A stretch of 43,075 nucleotides of DNA from Bacillota bacterium. Its GTDB lineage: Bacteria; Bacillota; Clostridia; Christensenellales; Aristaeellaceae. Under the pieces are notes generated by a model that saw only the letters and a program-made list of their open reading frames with translations, was not told the DNA's origin and made no database searches. This document shows, piece by piece, positions 8,200-16,373 of this stretch (its first letter is position 1; each line of letters starts with the position of its first letter). The stretch lies in the NCBI GenBank assembly GCA_023402355.1, contig JAEXCG010000018.1:1-43075 (forward strand), read 5' to 3'. The translations under genes and the position numbers were made by a program.

Positions 8200-8208
8200 A
8201 TTCTAGCA
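8200..8208 (-). promoter_or_regulatory. Extended -10 promoter of the 173-aa gene
   Basis: TGCTAGAAT on the minus strand about 30 bases upstream of the ATG; no clear -35. Confidence 0.45.
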
Positions 8209-8283
8209 CGCGCGGCGGACGAAAAGATGGCTGGGATGTGAACGCGCGGAGAAAATGCGGGGGCAGGGCTGCGCGTCGCGCTG

Positions 8284-8312
8284 TTGACTTCCGGGAGAGG
8301 TGCGGCTAAAAT
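8284..8312 (+). promoter_or_regulatory. Promoter of the abiE operon
   Basis: TTGACT - 17 bases - TAAAAT, a near-consensus sigma-A promoter ending about 57 bases before the antitoxin ATG. Confidence 0.8.
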
Positions 8313-8324
8313 ATAGTAAAGTAC

Positions 8325-8351
8325 CCACACGCCGCTTAAATGATGGTGTGG
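8325..8351. repeat. Inverted repeat, candidate AbiEi operator
   Basis: CCACAC and GTGTGG are separated by 15 bases, with partly matching flanks, just downstream of the abiE -10. AbiEi antitoxins are known to autoregulate by binding inverted repeats in their promoter, so this is a good candidate site. Confidence 0.5.
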
Positions 8352-8369
8352 TTTAACAGAGGTGAAAGG

Positions 8370-8978
8370 ATGCGCGAGAAAAAAAACGCGGACGCCCTGA
8401 TGTCGTTGTTCAGTCGGCACGACTATGTCATGACCACCGCCGAGCTCACCGCCTCCGGCCTGTATTACGCGGACATTCAGCGGCTCTTGAGCGATGGGGC
8501 CATCGAACGGATCAGGCGCGGTTACTATCGCTGGGTGGAAGACGGCGGAGAAAGCGAGGTCGCGCTGATCCTTCGCCTGTTCCCCGACGCGGTGCTCTGC
8601 ATGGAGACAGCCCTCTTTTACTATCGATACAGCGACCGAAGCCCCGCCGAATGGCATTTTGCCATCGACAGGAACGTCTCAAAGCGGCGGACGCAGATCG
8701 ACTACCCGTTTATCCGACCCTACCGGGTGAACCCGCCCCTGCTTGCGCTCGGCGAGACAAAGGGAGAAATCGACCATCACGAGGTGCGCGTTTACGACCG
8801 CGACCGAACCCTCTGCGACGTGCTGCGGAACATGAACAGGATGGATCGGGAGGTCTTCAACAAGGCGATTCAGGGGTACGTCAAAGACCCGAAAAAGAAC
8901 GTTTCCAACCTCATGCGATACGCGAAAGCCCTTCAGGTGCAAAAACGCGTCCAGAACCTGATTGGAGTGTGGCTGTAA
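8370..8978 (+). CDS. abiEi: AbiEi-type antitoxin / transcriptional repressor
   Basis: Antitoxin of a type IV toxin-antitoxin system that counters the nucleotidyltransferase toxin encoded next to it and represses the operon. The N-terminal winged helix-turn-helix spans about residues 8-55 (LFSRHDYVMTTAELTASGLY, IQRLLSDGAIERIRRGYY). The C-terminal AbiEi domain contains ALFYYRYSDRSPAEWHFAI and the VRVYDRDRTLCDVLR segment typical of this family. ATG 8370 is preferred to the upstream ATG at 8340 because it follows GAGGTG at proper distance; this gives 202 aa. Its stop codon overlaps the toxin start by one base (TAATG), indicating translational coupling. Confidence 0.88.
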   Translation: MREKKNADALMSLFSRHDYVMTTAELTASGLYYADIQRLLSDGAIERIRRGYYRWVEDGGESEVALILRLFPDAVLCMETALFYYRYSDRSPAEWHFAIDRNVSKRRTQIDYPFIRPYRVNPPLLALGETKGEIDHHEVRVYDRDRTLCDVLRNMNRMDREVFNKAIQGYVKDPKKNVSNLMRYAKALQVQKRVQNLIGVWL

Positions 8979-9889
8979 TGGCGGACAAGGCGGCATCCAT
9001 CCTCGCGAAGCTGAAGAACCGGGCAAAGGCATCGGCCATCAGCTATCAGCAGTGCCTGCTGCTGTTCATGCAGGAAGAGTTTCTGCGAAAGCTCTCAAAG
9101 TCCGGCTATGACGACGTCCTGGTGCTAAAGGGCGGTCTGTTCATCTACACGCTGACAAACTTTAAAAGCCGGCCTACGATCGACGTCGATTTCCTGCTCC
9201 GTGGTTTCTCCAACTCCATGGAGGATGTGAAGGGATTGATCGGCAAGGTGCTCGACACGCCGACGGGAAACGATTTTATCTCCATGAGCGCACAGGGGTT
9301 CGAGGAAATCTCCCCGCAGAGGAAGTATCACGGCATCAGCGCGCAGATCGTCGGCCGCATCAAGAACGTCCGCGTGCCGTTTAACGTGGACATCGGCGTA
9401 GGCGACGTCATCGTTCCCAAGGCGGAGCGACGGACGCTCCGTACGCAGCTTCCCGACTTTGAAGCGCCTGTCGTCAAGACCTATTCCCTGGAAAGCACGA
9501 TCGCCGAAAAGCTCGACGCGATCCTGCAGCGCTTTGAGCTGACCGGGCGAATGAAGGACTTTTACGACATCGCCTATCTGGCGGAGGCCTTCGACTTTGA
9601 CGGGGCAAGGCTGCAGGCGGCAATCTTCGAGACGCTGCAAAGGCGCGGCACGCCCTACGACAAGGATAGCTTTCATCGCATCGCGGCGCTTGCCCAGGAT
9701 GAGGACATTCAAAGGCGGTGGAGGTTTTTTCTGCAAACCTTGAGGAGCGACGCGCCCGCGTTCTCTCTCGTGATGGAAAACCTGCAAGCCTTCCTGGAAC
9801 CTGTGTTTGAAGCGATCGTTCAGGAAAAAGAATGGACGCGGAGTTGGAAAACGCAGGATTGCGTGAGCGGCAAACGCGGCTGGGCGTAG
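8978..9889 (+). CDS. abiEii: AbiEii-type nucleotidyltransferase toxin
   Basis: Toxin of the type IV system, 303 aa, of the DUF1814/AbiEii nucleotidyltransferase fold. The catalytic core is visible: LKGG at residues 50-53, then R-P-T-I-D-V-D-F with acidic residues D69 and D71. Further conserved segments are FNVDIGVGD around residue 140 and TYSLESTIAEKLDAI followed by MKDFYDIAYL. In studied AbiE systems the toxin transfers nucleotides to tRNA or another target and causes reversible growth arrest, giving abortive infection against phage. The start is fixed by the TAATG overlap with abiEi. All motifs look intact, so the system is probably functional. Confidence 0.9.
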   Translation: MADKAASILAKLKNRAKASAISYQQCLLLFMQEEFLRKLSKSGYDDVLVLKGGLFIYTLTNFKSRPTIDVDFLLRGFSNSMEDVKGLIGKVLDTPTGNDFISMSAQGFEEISPQRKYHGISAQIVGRIKNVRVPFNVDIGVGDVIVPKAERRTLRTQLPDFEAPVVKTYSLESTIAEKLDAILQRFELTGRMKDFYDIAYLAEAFDFDGARLQAAIFETLQRRGTPYDKDSFHRIAALAQDEDIQRRWRFFLQTLRSDAPAFSLVMENLQAFLEPVFEAIVQEKEWTRSWKTQDCVSGKRGWA

Positions 9890-9913
9890 AGCGCAAAGCC
9901 AATCTCCCTGTGC

Positions 9914-9953
9914 AAAGGGCCTCCTCTGCAAAATGACGCAGGCGAGGCCCTTT
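9914..9953. terminator. Bidirectional terminator
   Basis: AAAGGGCCTC and GAGGCCCTTT form a 10-bp stem between the convergent abiEii and Na/Pi cotransporter genes, with a T run on the plus strand. Confidence 0.85.
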
Positions 9954-9970
9954 TGCGCACCCAATCCGCC

Positions 9971-11602
9971 TCAGCCCTCCCCGTCCATCTGCGCGTAAGC
10001 CTCCGCGATGTTGAGGATGTGGTCGCCGATGCGCTCGTAATCGGTCAGCATCTCCGAATAGAGGATGGCGCTCTCCGCGCCGCACACGCCGCCCGCCAGG
10101 CGCTGCATCTGGTTTTCGCGGAAGGCGCGGTTGGTGTCGTCCATGCGCTGCTCGAAGACCCGTTCCTCGCCCAGAATGCGCTGAGCCTCCAGCCGCCCCT
10201 CGCCGCCCAGCGCGTCCAGCGCCTTGCAGCAGACGGCCTCCATCTCCTCGATCTCCCCCTGCACCGCCTGCGAGAGCGTCAGCTTCTTGTCGCGAAGCTG
10301 CTGGGCGTACTGGGCGATGTTCATCGCGTGGTCGCCGATGCGCTCCACGTTGCCGGTGATCCTGTAAATCTGCTGCACGCTGTTCACGTCCTTCGCGCCA
10401 AGCTCCAGCGCCAGCACGCGCGAGGCCTTCTGCGAGATGTGGCTGTTGTACAGGTCGATCTCCTCCTCCGCGCGCTCCACCGCCTCGATGCCGTCCCGGC
10501 AGCCCTCCCTGACGGCGCGAAACGCCGCGCTCACGTTGCCGCAGGCCAGGCGCAGCATGGCCTGCACGTCGCGCGAGAGGCTTTCGATGGCCATCGCGGA
10601 GGCGCCCAGGCTGCTCCCGGCGAAGAAGGAATCGAACCAGCGGTCTACGTCCGTGTCCTCGCGCGCCTGCTCGGGCAAGATGCGCGTCGCCAGCCGCGCC
10701 AGCGCGTCCGCGAAGGGCAGCAGCAGCAGCGTGGTCGTGACGTTGAAGACCGTGTGCACGTTGGCGATCTGCGCGGCGGGGTTTCCGGGCGTCAGGCCCT
10801 GCATGAAGCCGGTGAAGGGGGTGAGCAGGCAGATCAGCGTGAAGACCAGCGTGCCGATCACGTTGAAGAGCAGGTGAATCAGCGTCGCGCGCTTGGCGCT
10901 GCGGCCCGTGCCCACCGCCGCCAGCACCGCGGTGATGCAGGTGCCGATGTTCTGGCCGAAGAGCACGTACACCGCGCTGTCAAGGCCGATCAGCCCGCCC
11001 ATGGAGAGCGCCTGCAGGATGCCGACGGAGGCGGATGAGGACTGAATCACCGCCGTGAACAGCGCGCCCACCGCGATGCCCAGCAGGGGGGTGGAAAAGC
11101 GCGTCATCAGCCCCACGAACGCCGCGTCGTCCCGAAGCGGCGTCAGCGCGGCGGACATCATGTTCATGCCGATGAACAGGATGCCCAGCCCGGCGACGAT
11201 GCCGCACACGCTCTGCACCCGCCGCCCCTTGACGAACAGGCAGGGCGCGACGCCCAGGAACGCCAGCAGCGGCGCGAGCGCCCCGATGTCCAGCGCGACG
11301 AGCTGGCCCGTGATCGTCGTGCCGATGTTCGCGCCCATGATGACCCCGACCGCGCCGCCCAGCGTCATCAGCCCGGCGTTCACGAACCCGACCACCATCA
11401 CGGTCGTGGCCGAGGAGGACTGGATCACCGCCGTGATGCCCGCGCCCACCAGCACGCCGCGCACACGGCTGGACGTGAGCCGCTCCAGAATATCCTTCAT
11501 GCGGCCGCCCGCGACGGCCTCCAAATTGGACGACATCATCTGCATGCCGTACAGAAACAGCGCCAGGCCCCCCAGCAGGGAAAGTATCATCTCAAAGCTC
11601 AT
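9971..11602 (-). CDS. Na/Pi cotransporter family protein with PhoU-like domain
   Basis: Membrane transporter, 543 aa, of the NptA/YjbB type that couples sodium and phosphate movement. The two signature repeats are clear: ITAVIQSSSATT (Q61) and FTAVIQSSSASV (Q187), each inside a Gly-rich hydrophobic hairpin. Eight or so membrane segments fill residues 1-310. The C-terminal ~190 residues are helical and PhoU-like (IYRITGNVERIGDHAMNIAQ and YERIGDHILNIAEA), a typical fusion for this family. ATG 11602 is preferred over the ATG at 11608, which abuts the Shine-Dalgarno. It has its own promoter, but a terminator hairpin lies inside its 5' leader, so expression may be attenuated. Confidence 0.93.
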   Translation of the reverse strand: MSFEMILSLLGGLALFLYGMQMMSSNLEAVAGGRMKDILERLTSSRVRGVLVGAGITAVIQSSSATTVMVVGFVNAGLMTLGGAVGVIMGANIGTTITGQLVALDIGALAPLLAFLGVAPCLFVKGRRVQSVCGIVAGLGILFIGMNMMSAALTPLRDDAAFVGLMTRFSTPLLGIAVGALFTAVIQSSSASVGILQALSMGGLIGLDSAVYVLFGQNIGTCITAVLAAVGTGRSAKRATLIHLLFNVIGTLVFTLICLLTPFTGFMQGLTPGNPAAQIANVHTVFNVTTTLLLLPFADALARLATRILPEQAREDTDVDRWFDSFFAGSSLGASAMAIESLSRDVQAMLRLACGNVSAAFRAVREGCRDGIEAVERAEEEIDLYNSHISQKASRVLALELGAKDVNSVQQIYRITGNVERIGDHAMNIAQYAQQLRDKKLTLSQAVQGEIEEMEAVCCKALDALGGEGRLEAQRILGEERVFEQRMDDTNRAFRENQMQRLAGGVCGAESAILYSEMLTDYERIGDHILNIAEAYAQMDGEG

Positions 11603-11624
11603 CTTCATCCTCCTCGGCAGATAA

Positions 11625-11663
11625 AAAGGCCTCCCCCGCGGCAGCGCCGCAGGAGAAGCCTTT
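11625..11663 (-). terminator. Terminator within the 5' leader of the Na/Pi gene
   Basis: AAAGGCTTCTCCTGCGGC and GCCGCGGGGGAGGCCTTT (minus strand) form a long stem followed by T residues, ending just before the Shine-Dalgarno. It lies downstream of a good promoter, so it terminates read-through from the flavoprotein gene and could also attenuate the Na/Pi gene itself. Confidence 0.75.
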
Positions 11664-11734
11664 ATTGCATTCGTTTGAAACCGGTGCGCATGGTCGAGCG
11701 TCCCCTTCCGCTTTGCGTATGTTTCAGCGGTTGC

Positions 11735-11763
11735 AGTATAGCATAGCGTCAGGGGGGCTTCAA
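11735..11763 (-). promoter_or_regulatory. Promoter of the Na/Pi cotransporter gene
   Basis: TTGAAG - 17 bases - TATACT on the minus strand, upstream of the leader terminator. The leader is about 125 bases long. Confidence 0.75.
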
Positions 11764-11805
11764 CGCTTCGCGCGCATTTTTTACGAAGGTTTTACGTTCG
11801 GGGGC

Positions 11806-13710
11806 TTACTTGCCCGCCGCCGCGTTCGTGCCCGCGATCTGGCCGAACACGCAGAAATCGACGATGGCGTTGCCGCCCAGGCGGTTGCCGCCGTGGATGT
11901 TGCCGGTGATTTCGCCCGCGCAGTAGAGGCCCGGCACCGCATTGCCCTCGCCGTTCAGCGCGTGGGCCTCGCCGTCGATGCGCACGCCGCCCATCGTGTG
12001 GTGCACGGCGGGCTTGCGCGGGTAGGCGAAGAAGGGCCCGGTTTCGATCTTCGTGCCGTAGGAGACGCGGCCGAAGGGATCGGCCACCCCGGCCTCCACG
12101 TAGCCGTTGTAGTCCGCGACGGTCTTTTCCAGCGCGTCCGCGGGCACGCCGAGCTTTTCGGCCAGCTCCGCGACGCTATCCGCCATCACGTAGCCCGCCA
12201 GGTTGTGCTCCAGATAGTAGTTCAGCGTCAGGCCGCCCAGCGCCTTGCTCTCAAGGCTCGCGCTGTCGCCGCTGAAGACGATGTACATCATCCCGTCCGT
12301 CTGGTCGATGATGGCCTTGGCCATCTCGTCGCGGCGGCCGTCCTCGCGCACGAAGCGCGTGCCTTCCTTGTTGACGAAGATGCCCAGCGTGCTGCCGCTC
12401 ATGATGTCGTAGGTCGCGCCCGTCTGCGGGTTGCAGTAGGGCAGCAGTTGAATCTGCTCCATGTTGACGAGCTGCGCACCCGCCGCCTCGGCCATGAAGA
12501 TGCCGTCGCCGGTGACCGCCGGCATGTTGCTGGTCGGCACCTTCGCGCTCAGGTCGGGCCACTTTTCGCCCTCGCAGTACTTCTGGCGCAGCTCCACGTT
12601 GCCCGCGAAGCCGCCGGTCGCGAGGATGACGCCCTTCGTCGCGTGCAGGGTGACGGCGTTGCCGTCCTTGCCCTCCGCGACGACGCCGACGACCTTGCCG
12701 TCCTCCACGATGAGGCTCTTGCCGGTCGTCTCCATCATCTGCGTGTAGCCCGCGCGGCCGGAGAGCGTCTGTGTGAAGGCGTCGATGTAGCCCACGCCGT
12801 TGGGCTTCACCGCCGCGTGCGTGCGCGGGTACAAAGAGCCCGCGCCGTGGGTGATCACGTCGGTGAACTCCATGCCCATGCCCTCCAGCCACTTGAGGCT
12901 GGAAAGCGAGTTGTCGGCCAGCTCCTTGACCATGCTCAGCTCGGCCACCTTGTCGCCGCCGTTCCAGGTCTGCAGCGCGAACCAGTTCGGGCTGTCGTAG
13001 ATGGTCTTGTCGGTCTGCTTAAAGGCCTCGTACTCCGCGCGCACGGCGTCCATCAGCGCCTTGTGCGCGTCGCTCACGGGCTCCTCCGCGATGGCCGCCT
13101 CCACCAGCGAGCCCAGGTCGCCGGAGACGTTGGTGGCGTAGTCCTGCTTGGTCGGGTCGGGCGCGTTGTAGATGCCGCCCGCCACGATCGAGTTGCCGCC
13201 CAGGAAGCCGGACTTCTCGATCAGGATGACCGAAGCGCCCGCGTCCGTCGCCGCGACCGCCGCCGCCAGGCCCGCGCCGCCGCCGCCCACGATGACGACG
13301 TCCGCCGTGGCCTCCACGTCGCCCGCCGGGGTCTTTTCAGGCGCGGTCTTGAGCGCGTCCACGTCCGCACCCGCCTCCTTCAGGCACTTTTCCACCGCGG
13401 AAAGGATCGCGCGGCTGGAAATCGTGACGCCCGTGACCGTGTCCACCGCCAGGGACTGCGCGTTCACGACGCGCTCCGGGATGTCCTTCACCGCCTGGTC
13501 GCCCACGCCCGGCGTCTCCACGTGGTCCGTCACCTGAACGGATTCGATCCGGTCCGCGCTGACGGTCACCTCCACCGTCATCGGGCCGTGCATCGCGCTT
13601 ACCGTCTGCGTATACGTGCCCGGCGTCATGCCCTCAGCCGACGCGGCCGCGCCGAGGCCCAGCAGCATCGCAAGCGCCAGCAGCACGGAAAGCACCTTTC
13701 TTCCCAACAT
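11806..13710 (-). CDS. Exported FMN/FAD fumarate-reductase-like flavoprotein
   Basis: Extracytoplasmic flavoenzyme, 634 aa. Residues 1-25 are a cleavable signal peptide (VLSVLLALAMLLGLG, AAASAEG) without a lipobox Cys. An FMN-binding domain follows (about 27-110), with the flavinylation motif at residues 90-99 (DTVTGVTISS) that ApbE modifies with FMN. From residue 136 comes the FAD-binding fold (VVIVGGGGAGLAAA) of the fumarate reductase/flavocytochrome c family, with GGNRLGGNAIVDFCVFG at the C-terminus. Such enzymes take electrons from membrane or extracellular flavin chains and reduce fumarate, urocanate, cinnamates or similar acceptors; the acceptor cannot be named here. The start follows GGAGG at 8 bases. 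It is probably a single-gene unit with its own promoter. Confidence 0.92.
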   Translation of the reverse strand: MLGRKVLSVLLALAMLLGLGAAASAEGMTPGTYTQTVSAMHGPMTVEVTVSADRIESVQVTDHVETPGVGDQAVKDIPERVVNAQSLAVDTVTGVTISSRAILSAVEKCLKEAGADVDALKTAPEKTPAGDVEATADVVIVGGGGAGLAAAVAATDAGASVILIEKSGFLGGNSIVAGGIYNAPDPTKQDYATNVSGDLGSLVEAAIAEEPVSDAHKALMDAVRAEYEAFKQTDKTIYDSPNWFALQTWNGGDKVAELSMVKELADNSLSSLKWLEGMGMEFTDVITHGAGSLYPRTHAAVKPNGVGYIDAFTQTLSGRAGYTQMMETTGKSLIVEDGKVVGVVAEGKDGNAVTLHATKGVILATGGFAGNVELRQKYCEGEKWPDLSAKVPTSNMPAVTGDGIFMAEAAGAQLVNMEQIQLLPYCNPQTGATYDIMSGSTLGIFVNKEGTRFVREDGRRDEMAKAIIDQTDGMMYIVFSGDSASLESKALGGLTLNYYLEHNLAGYVMADSVAELAEKLGVPADALEKTVADYNGYVEAGVADPFGRVSYGTKIETGPFFAYPRKPAVHHTMGGVRIDGEAHALNGEGNAVPGLYCAGEITGNIHGGNRLGGNAIVDFCVFGQIAGTNAAAGK

Positions 13711-13758
13711 GTGTTTCTCCTCCTTCAATACAATCCGGGCGCATCGCCCGCTTTGTTT

Positions 13759-13788
13759 ATTATACATCAATCCCACGCGCAAAATCAA
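13759..13788 (-). promoter_or_regulatory. Promoter of the flavoprotein gene
   Basis: TTGATT - 18 bases - TATAAT on the minus strand, about 50 bases before the ATG. Confidence 0.75.
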
Positions 13789-13817
13789 TACATATTGGGT
13801 GTAAAAAGAAAAAGTTT

Positions 13818-13831
13818 GATATTTAAATATC
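13818..13831. repeat. 14-bp perfect palindrome, candidate operator
   Basis: GATATTTAAATATC lies about 30 bases upstream of the -35 of the flavoprotein promoter, in an otherwise AT-rich gap. It could be an activator site. The sequence is seen, the function is a guess. Confidence 0.4.
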
Positions 13832-13885
13832 ATATAGAGGAAGTTTTAAGGCGCGGATGGAGAAAACGTCCCTCCGCGCCGCGCC

Positions 13886-14710
13886 TCACGCGAGGTACAT
13901 CGCCCGAAGCCTTGCAAGCCGCTCGTCCGTCAGGCCCATGGCGTCCGCGAGGTACGCGCGCACCGAGCCAAAGCGCGCCTCGACCGCCGCAAAGACCGCC
14001 TCGATGTAGCTTTCCCGCACGGAGTTGAGCATCGATAGCGCCTGCACCGCCGCCGGGTCGTCCGTGCGGGCGGCCGCCGCGCGCGTCATGCTCTCCGTCT
14101 CCTCCCGAAGGCACTCGTTGGTGAAGAGGAAGTCCGCGACGATCAGCTCCCGCGGGACGCCCAGCGCGCTGAGCAGCAGCGCCGTCGCCGTGCCCACGCG
14201 GTCCTTGCCCGCCGTGCAGTGGTAGAGCACCGCGCCCTCCTCCTGCCCTAGCAGCGTGTCGAAGAAGCGGCGGAGCTGGCGCATGGCCCCCTCCCCCGTC
14301 GCGATGGCGGGGTAGGTCTTTTCAAAGTACGCGCCGATGTCCGTCCCGGCGGTTTCCACGTAAAAGAGCATCTGGCCCACGTAGTCCGTAAAGTCCACCT
14401 TCGTCTCGCGGGTGACGCCGAGGTTTTCCTCGTCCAAGAGGGGCGCGGCGACGCAGCGCACGCCCTCGATGGCCGGGTCGGGCATCTGCGAGGCCTCCGT
14501 GGGGGTTCTGAAGTCCACCACCGTGCGCAGGCCGTGCTCCGCCTTTAAGATTTCGATGTCCCGCCCTTTGGCGCGCGCGAGCATGCCGCTGCGCAGCAGC
14601 CTGCCGCGGCGGACGTGCAGCCCGCCCGCCGCCGGGCACCCGCCCAGGTCGCGCGTGTTGTAAAGCCCCTCCAGCGGGATGCGCGATTCATAAATCCATT
14701 GCCTGTCCAC
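13886..14710 (-). CDS. Tyrosine-protein phosphatase (Y_phosphatase3 type)
   Basis: Cytoplasmic phosphatase of 274 aa that removes phosphate from tyrosine (or from phosphoinositide-like substrates in some relatives). The N-terminal NTRDLGG and LLRSGML segments are typical of the family. The catalytic P-loop is HCTAGKDRVGT with nucleophile C165. The helix after the loop (LSALGVPRELIVADFLFTN) fits as well. GTG 14710 is preferred because GGAGG sits 7 bases upstream, while the ATG at 14716 is only one base from it. It is divergent from the dnaD-like gene and has its own extended -10 promoter. Confidence 0.88.
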   Translation of the reverse strand: MDRQWIYESRIPLEGLYNTRDLGGCPAAGGLHVRRGRLLRSGMLARAKGRDIEILKAEHGLRTVVDFRTPTEASQMPDPAIEGVRCVAAPLLDEENLGVTRETKVDFTDYVGQMLFYVETAGTDIGAYFEKTYPAIATGEGAMRQLRRFFDTLLGQEEGAVLYHCTAGKDRVGTATALLLSALGVPRELIVADFLFTNECLREETESMTRAAAARTDDPAAVQALSMLNSVRESYIEAVFAAVEARFGSVRAYLADAMGLTDERLARLRAMYLA

Positions 14711-14734
14711 CTGCATTCCTCCTTTGATACCCCC

Positions 14735-14743
14735 AGTATAGCA
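14735..14743 (-). promoter_or_regulatory. Extended -10 promoter of the phosphatase gene
   Basis: TGCTATACT on the minus strand about 25 bases before the start; no clear -35. Confidence 0.5.
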
Positions 14744-14858
14744 TACTTCGCGGCCCCGCGCACCCGCCAGGCGCGCCCGGTCAGCCGCTTTTCGCGCTGG
14801 CAATGCGCGCGCGTTTGTGTTATCATAACGCTATCAACGATACAGGAGAGAATGCCGC

Positions 14859-16373
14859 ATGCCCTTTTGCACCTTTCAGGACCCGTACGCCCTCTTCGAC
14901 TGCACGCCGCTGGAGAACCTCTACATTCAGGAATACATGCTGCGCGCGCCGGGCGATTTCGTCAAGGTCTACATCTACGGCCTGATGCAGTGCTACCACC
15001 CCGCCGAGCGCATGAGCCTTGCCGCCATGGCCAAGGACCTGGGGATGGAGGAGGACGCGGTGTTCCGCGCCTTTCAGTACTGGGAGCGCCAGGGCGCGGT
15101 GCGCCGCGTGAGCGACAACCCGCCCGCCTACGCCTACAAGAACCTCAAGCAGGCCCAGCTCACCGCCAGCAGCGACCCCTCGCAGGACCTGTACCGCTAC
15201 CGCGAGTTCAACGAGGAGCTGCGCAGCCTCTTCGATAAAAAGCGCCGCCTCTACGAGCAGGACTATCAGCGCATCTACGACTGGATGGAGATTCTGGAAT
15301 TGCCGCAGGAGGTCGTGCTGATGCTCATCCGCCACTGCATCGACCTGTACGGCATCCGCTTCTCCTTTGAAAAGGCGGACGCGCTCGCGCGCGAGTGGGC
15401 GCAGGGCGGCGTCACGACCATCGAGGACGTGGAGGAGATGACGCGCTCGTCCAAGCAGATGAAGCAGGACCTGCGGCGGGTGCTGCGCAGGCTCGGCCAG
15501 CGCCGCGAACCCTCGCAGGACGAGGAGGCGCTCTTCTCCAAGTGGGTGGGCGACTGGGGCTTCACGGCGGAGGCCGTGCTCGAGGCCTGCCGCGAGACGA
15601 CCAAGGGCACGCCCACCATGGCTTATCTGGACGGCATCTTAAGCCGCCAGCACAAGCTAGGCACGCGGGACGCGGGCGAGATCGCCGCGCGCCTTACGCA
15701 GGAGCAGCAGGCCATGGCCCCGGCGCGCGAGCTGCTCGCCCAGCTCGGCCGGCGCAGCGTCTCCCCCACCGAGCACGACGTCTCGGTCATCGCGGGCTGG
15801 CAGCAGCAGGGCTTCGAGTGGGACGCGATCCTGCTCGCCGCGCAGGTCGCCCACCACAACGGCGGCAACAGCCTGGATTCCGTGGGCCAGCGGCTGGAGG
15901 CCTGGCGCCAGCGCGGCCTGTTCACCCGCGCCGCGGCGGAGGATTACCTGCGCGCCGTCAAGCGGGACAACGGCCAGCTCCAGCAGATTTACGAGGCCGC
16001 GGGCGTGGAGGCGCGCCCCTCGGCCGCGGACCGCAGGCTTCTGCACCGCTGGCAGGACGACCTGGGCATGCCGCAGGAGGTGCTGCTGCTGGCCGCCGCC
16101 TACGCGGTGGGCGCGAAGGCGCCCATGCCCTTCATCGACAAGATCCTGTCGAGCTGGAACGCCGCCGGTATCCACGACGCCGCGAGCGCGCGGGCCGAGC
16201 ACGACCGGAGAGGCGCGCTCGGCGCCCCGGCAGCCGCCGGGGCAAAGCCGTCCGCCGCGCGCCCCGTCAAGGAAGTGGCCAAGCACCGCTACGAACAGCG
16301 CACCTATTCGGAGGAGGAGCTCGACGCGCTCTTCTTCGACATCATGAAGGATGAAGACGGAGGGAACGCATGA
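14859..16373 (+). CDS. DnaD-domain primosome protein with repeated DnaD domains
   Basis: Replication-initiation protein, 504 aa. The N-terminal winged helix (about residues 15-95: VYIYGLMQCYHPAERMSLAA, MEEDAVFRAFQYWERQGAV) resembles DnaD/DnaB of Bacillota. After it, DnaD C-terminal-like helical units seem to repeat about four times, each with a (W/D)-hydrophobic-x-E pattern: IYDWMEILELPQEVVLMLI; FSKWVGDWGFTAEAVLEAC; IAGWQQQGFEWDAILLAAQ; LHRWQDDLGMPQEVLLLAA. The C-terminus ends with RTYSEEELDALFFDI, similar to the tails of DnaD-like proteins. Its stop overlaps the next gene's start (ATGA), so it is coupled to the helicase-loader-like ATPase. DnaD-like proteins remodel origin DNA and recruit the loader and helicase. 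Confidence 0.9.
   Translation: MPFCTFQDPYALFDCTPLENLYIQEYMLRAPGDFVKVYIYGLMQCYHPAERMSLAAMAKDLGMEEDAVFRAFQYWERQGAVRRVSDNPPAYAYKNLKQAQLTASSDPSQDLYRYREFNEELRSLFDKKRRLYEQDYQRIYDWMEILELPQEVVLMLIRHCIDLYGIRFSFEKADALAREWAQGGVTTIEDVEEMTRSSKQMKQDLRRVLRRLGQRREPSQDEEALFSKWVGDWGFTAEAVLEACRETTKGTPTMAYLDGILSRQHKLGTRDAGEIAARLTQEQQAMAPARELLAQLGRRSVSPTEHDVSVIAGWQQQGFEWDAILLAAQVAHHNGGNSLDSVGQRLEAWRQRGLFTRAAAEDYLRAVKRDNGQLQQIYEAAGVEARPSAADRRLLHRWQDDLGMPQEVLLLAAAYAVGAKAPMPFIDKILSSWNAAGIHDAASARAEHDRRGALGAPAAAGAKPSAARPVKEVAKHRYEQRTYSEEELDALFFDIMKDEDGGNA

Noticed and set aside
11664..11730. Known riboswitch class in the Na/Pi gene leader
   Set aside because: GACGC and ACGCAAAGC pieces recall cyclic-di-GMP-I elements, but the order and paired regions do not match any class I know.
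13815..13834. FNR/CRP-type site at the AT palindrome upstream of the flavoprotein gene
   Set aside because: The half sites TTGAT/ATCAT are separated by too many bases for a TTGAT-N4-ATCAA site; kept only as an unnamed palindrome.
11665..14028. 787-aa open frame opposite the flavoprotein gene
   Set aside because: Shadow of the real gene's GC-rich codons; the opposite strand has signal peptide, FMN and FAD motifs.
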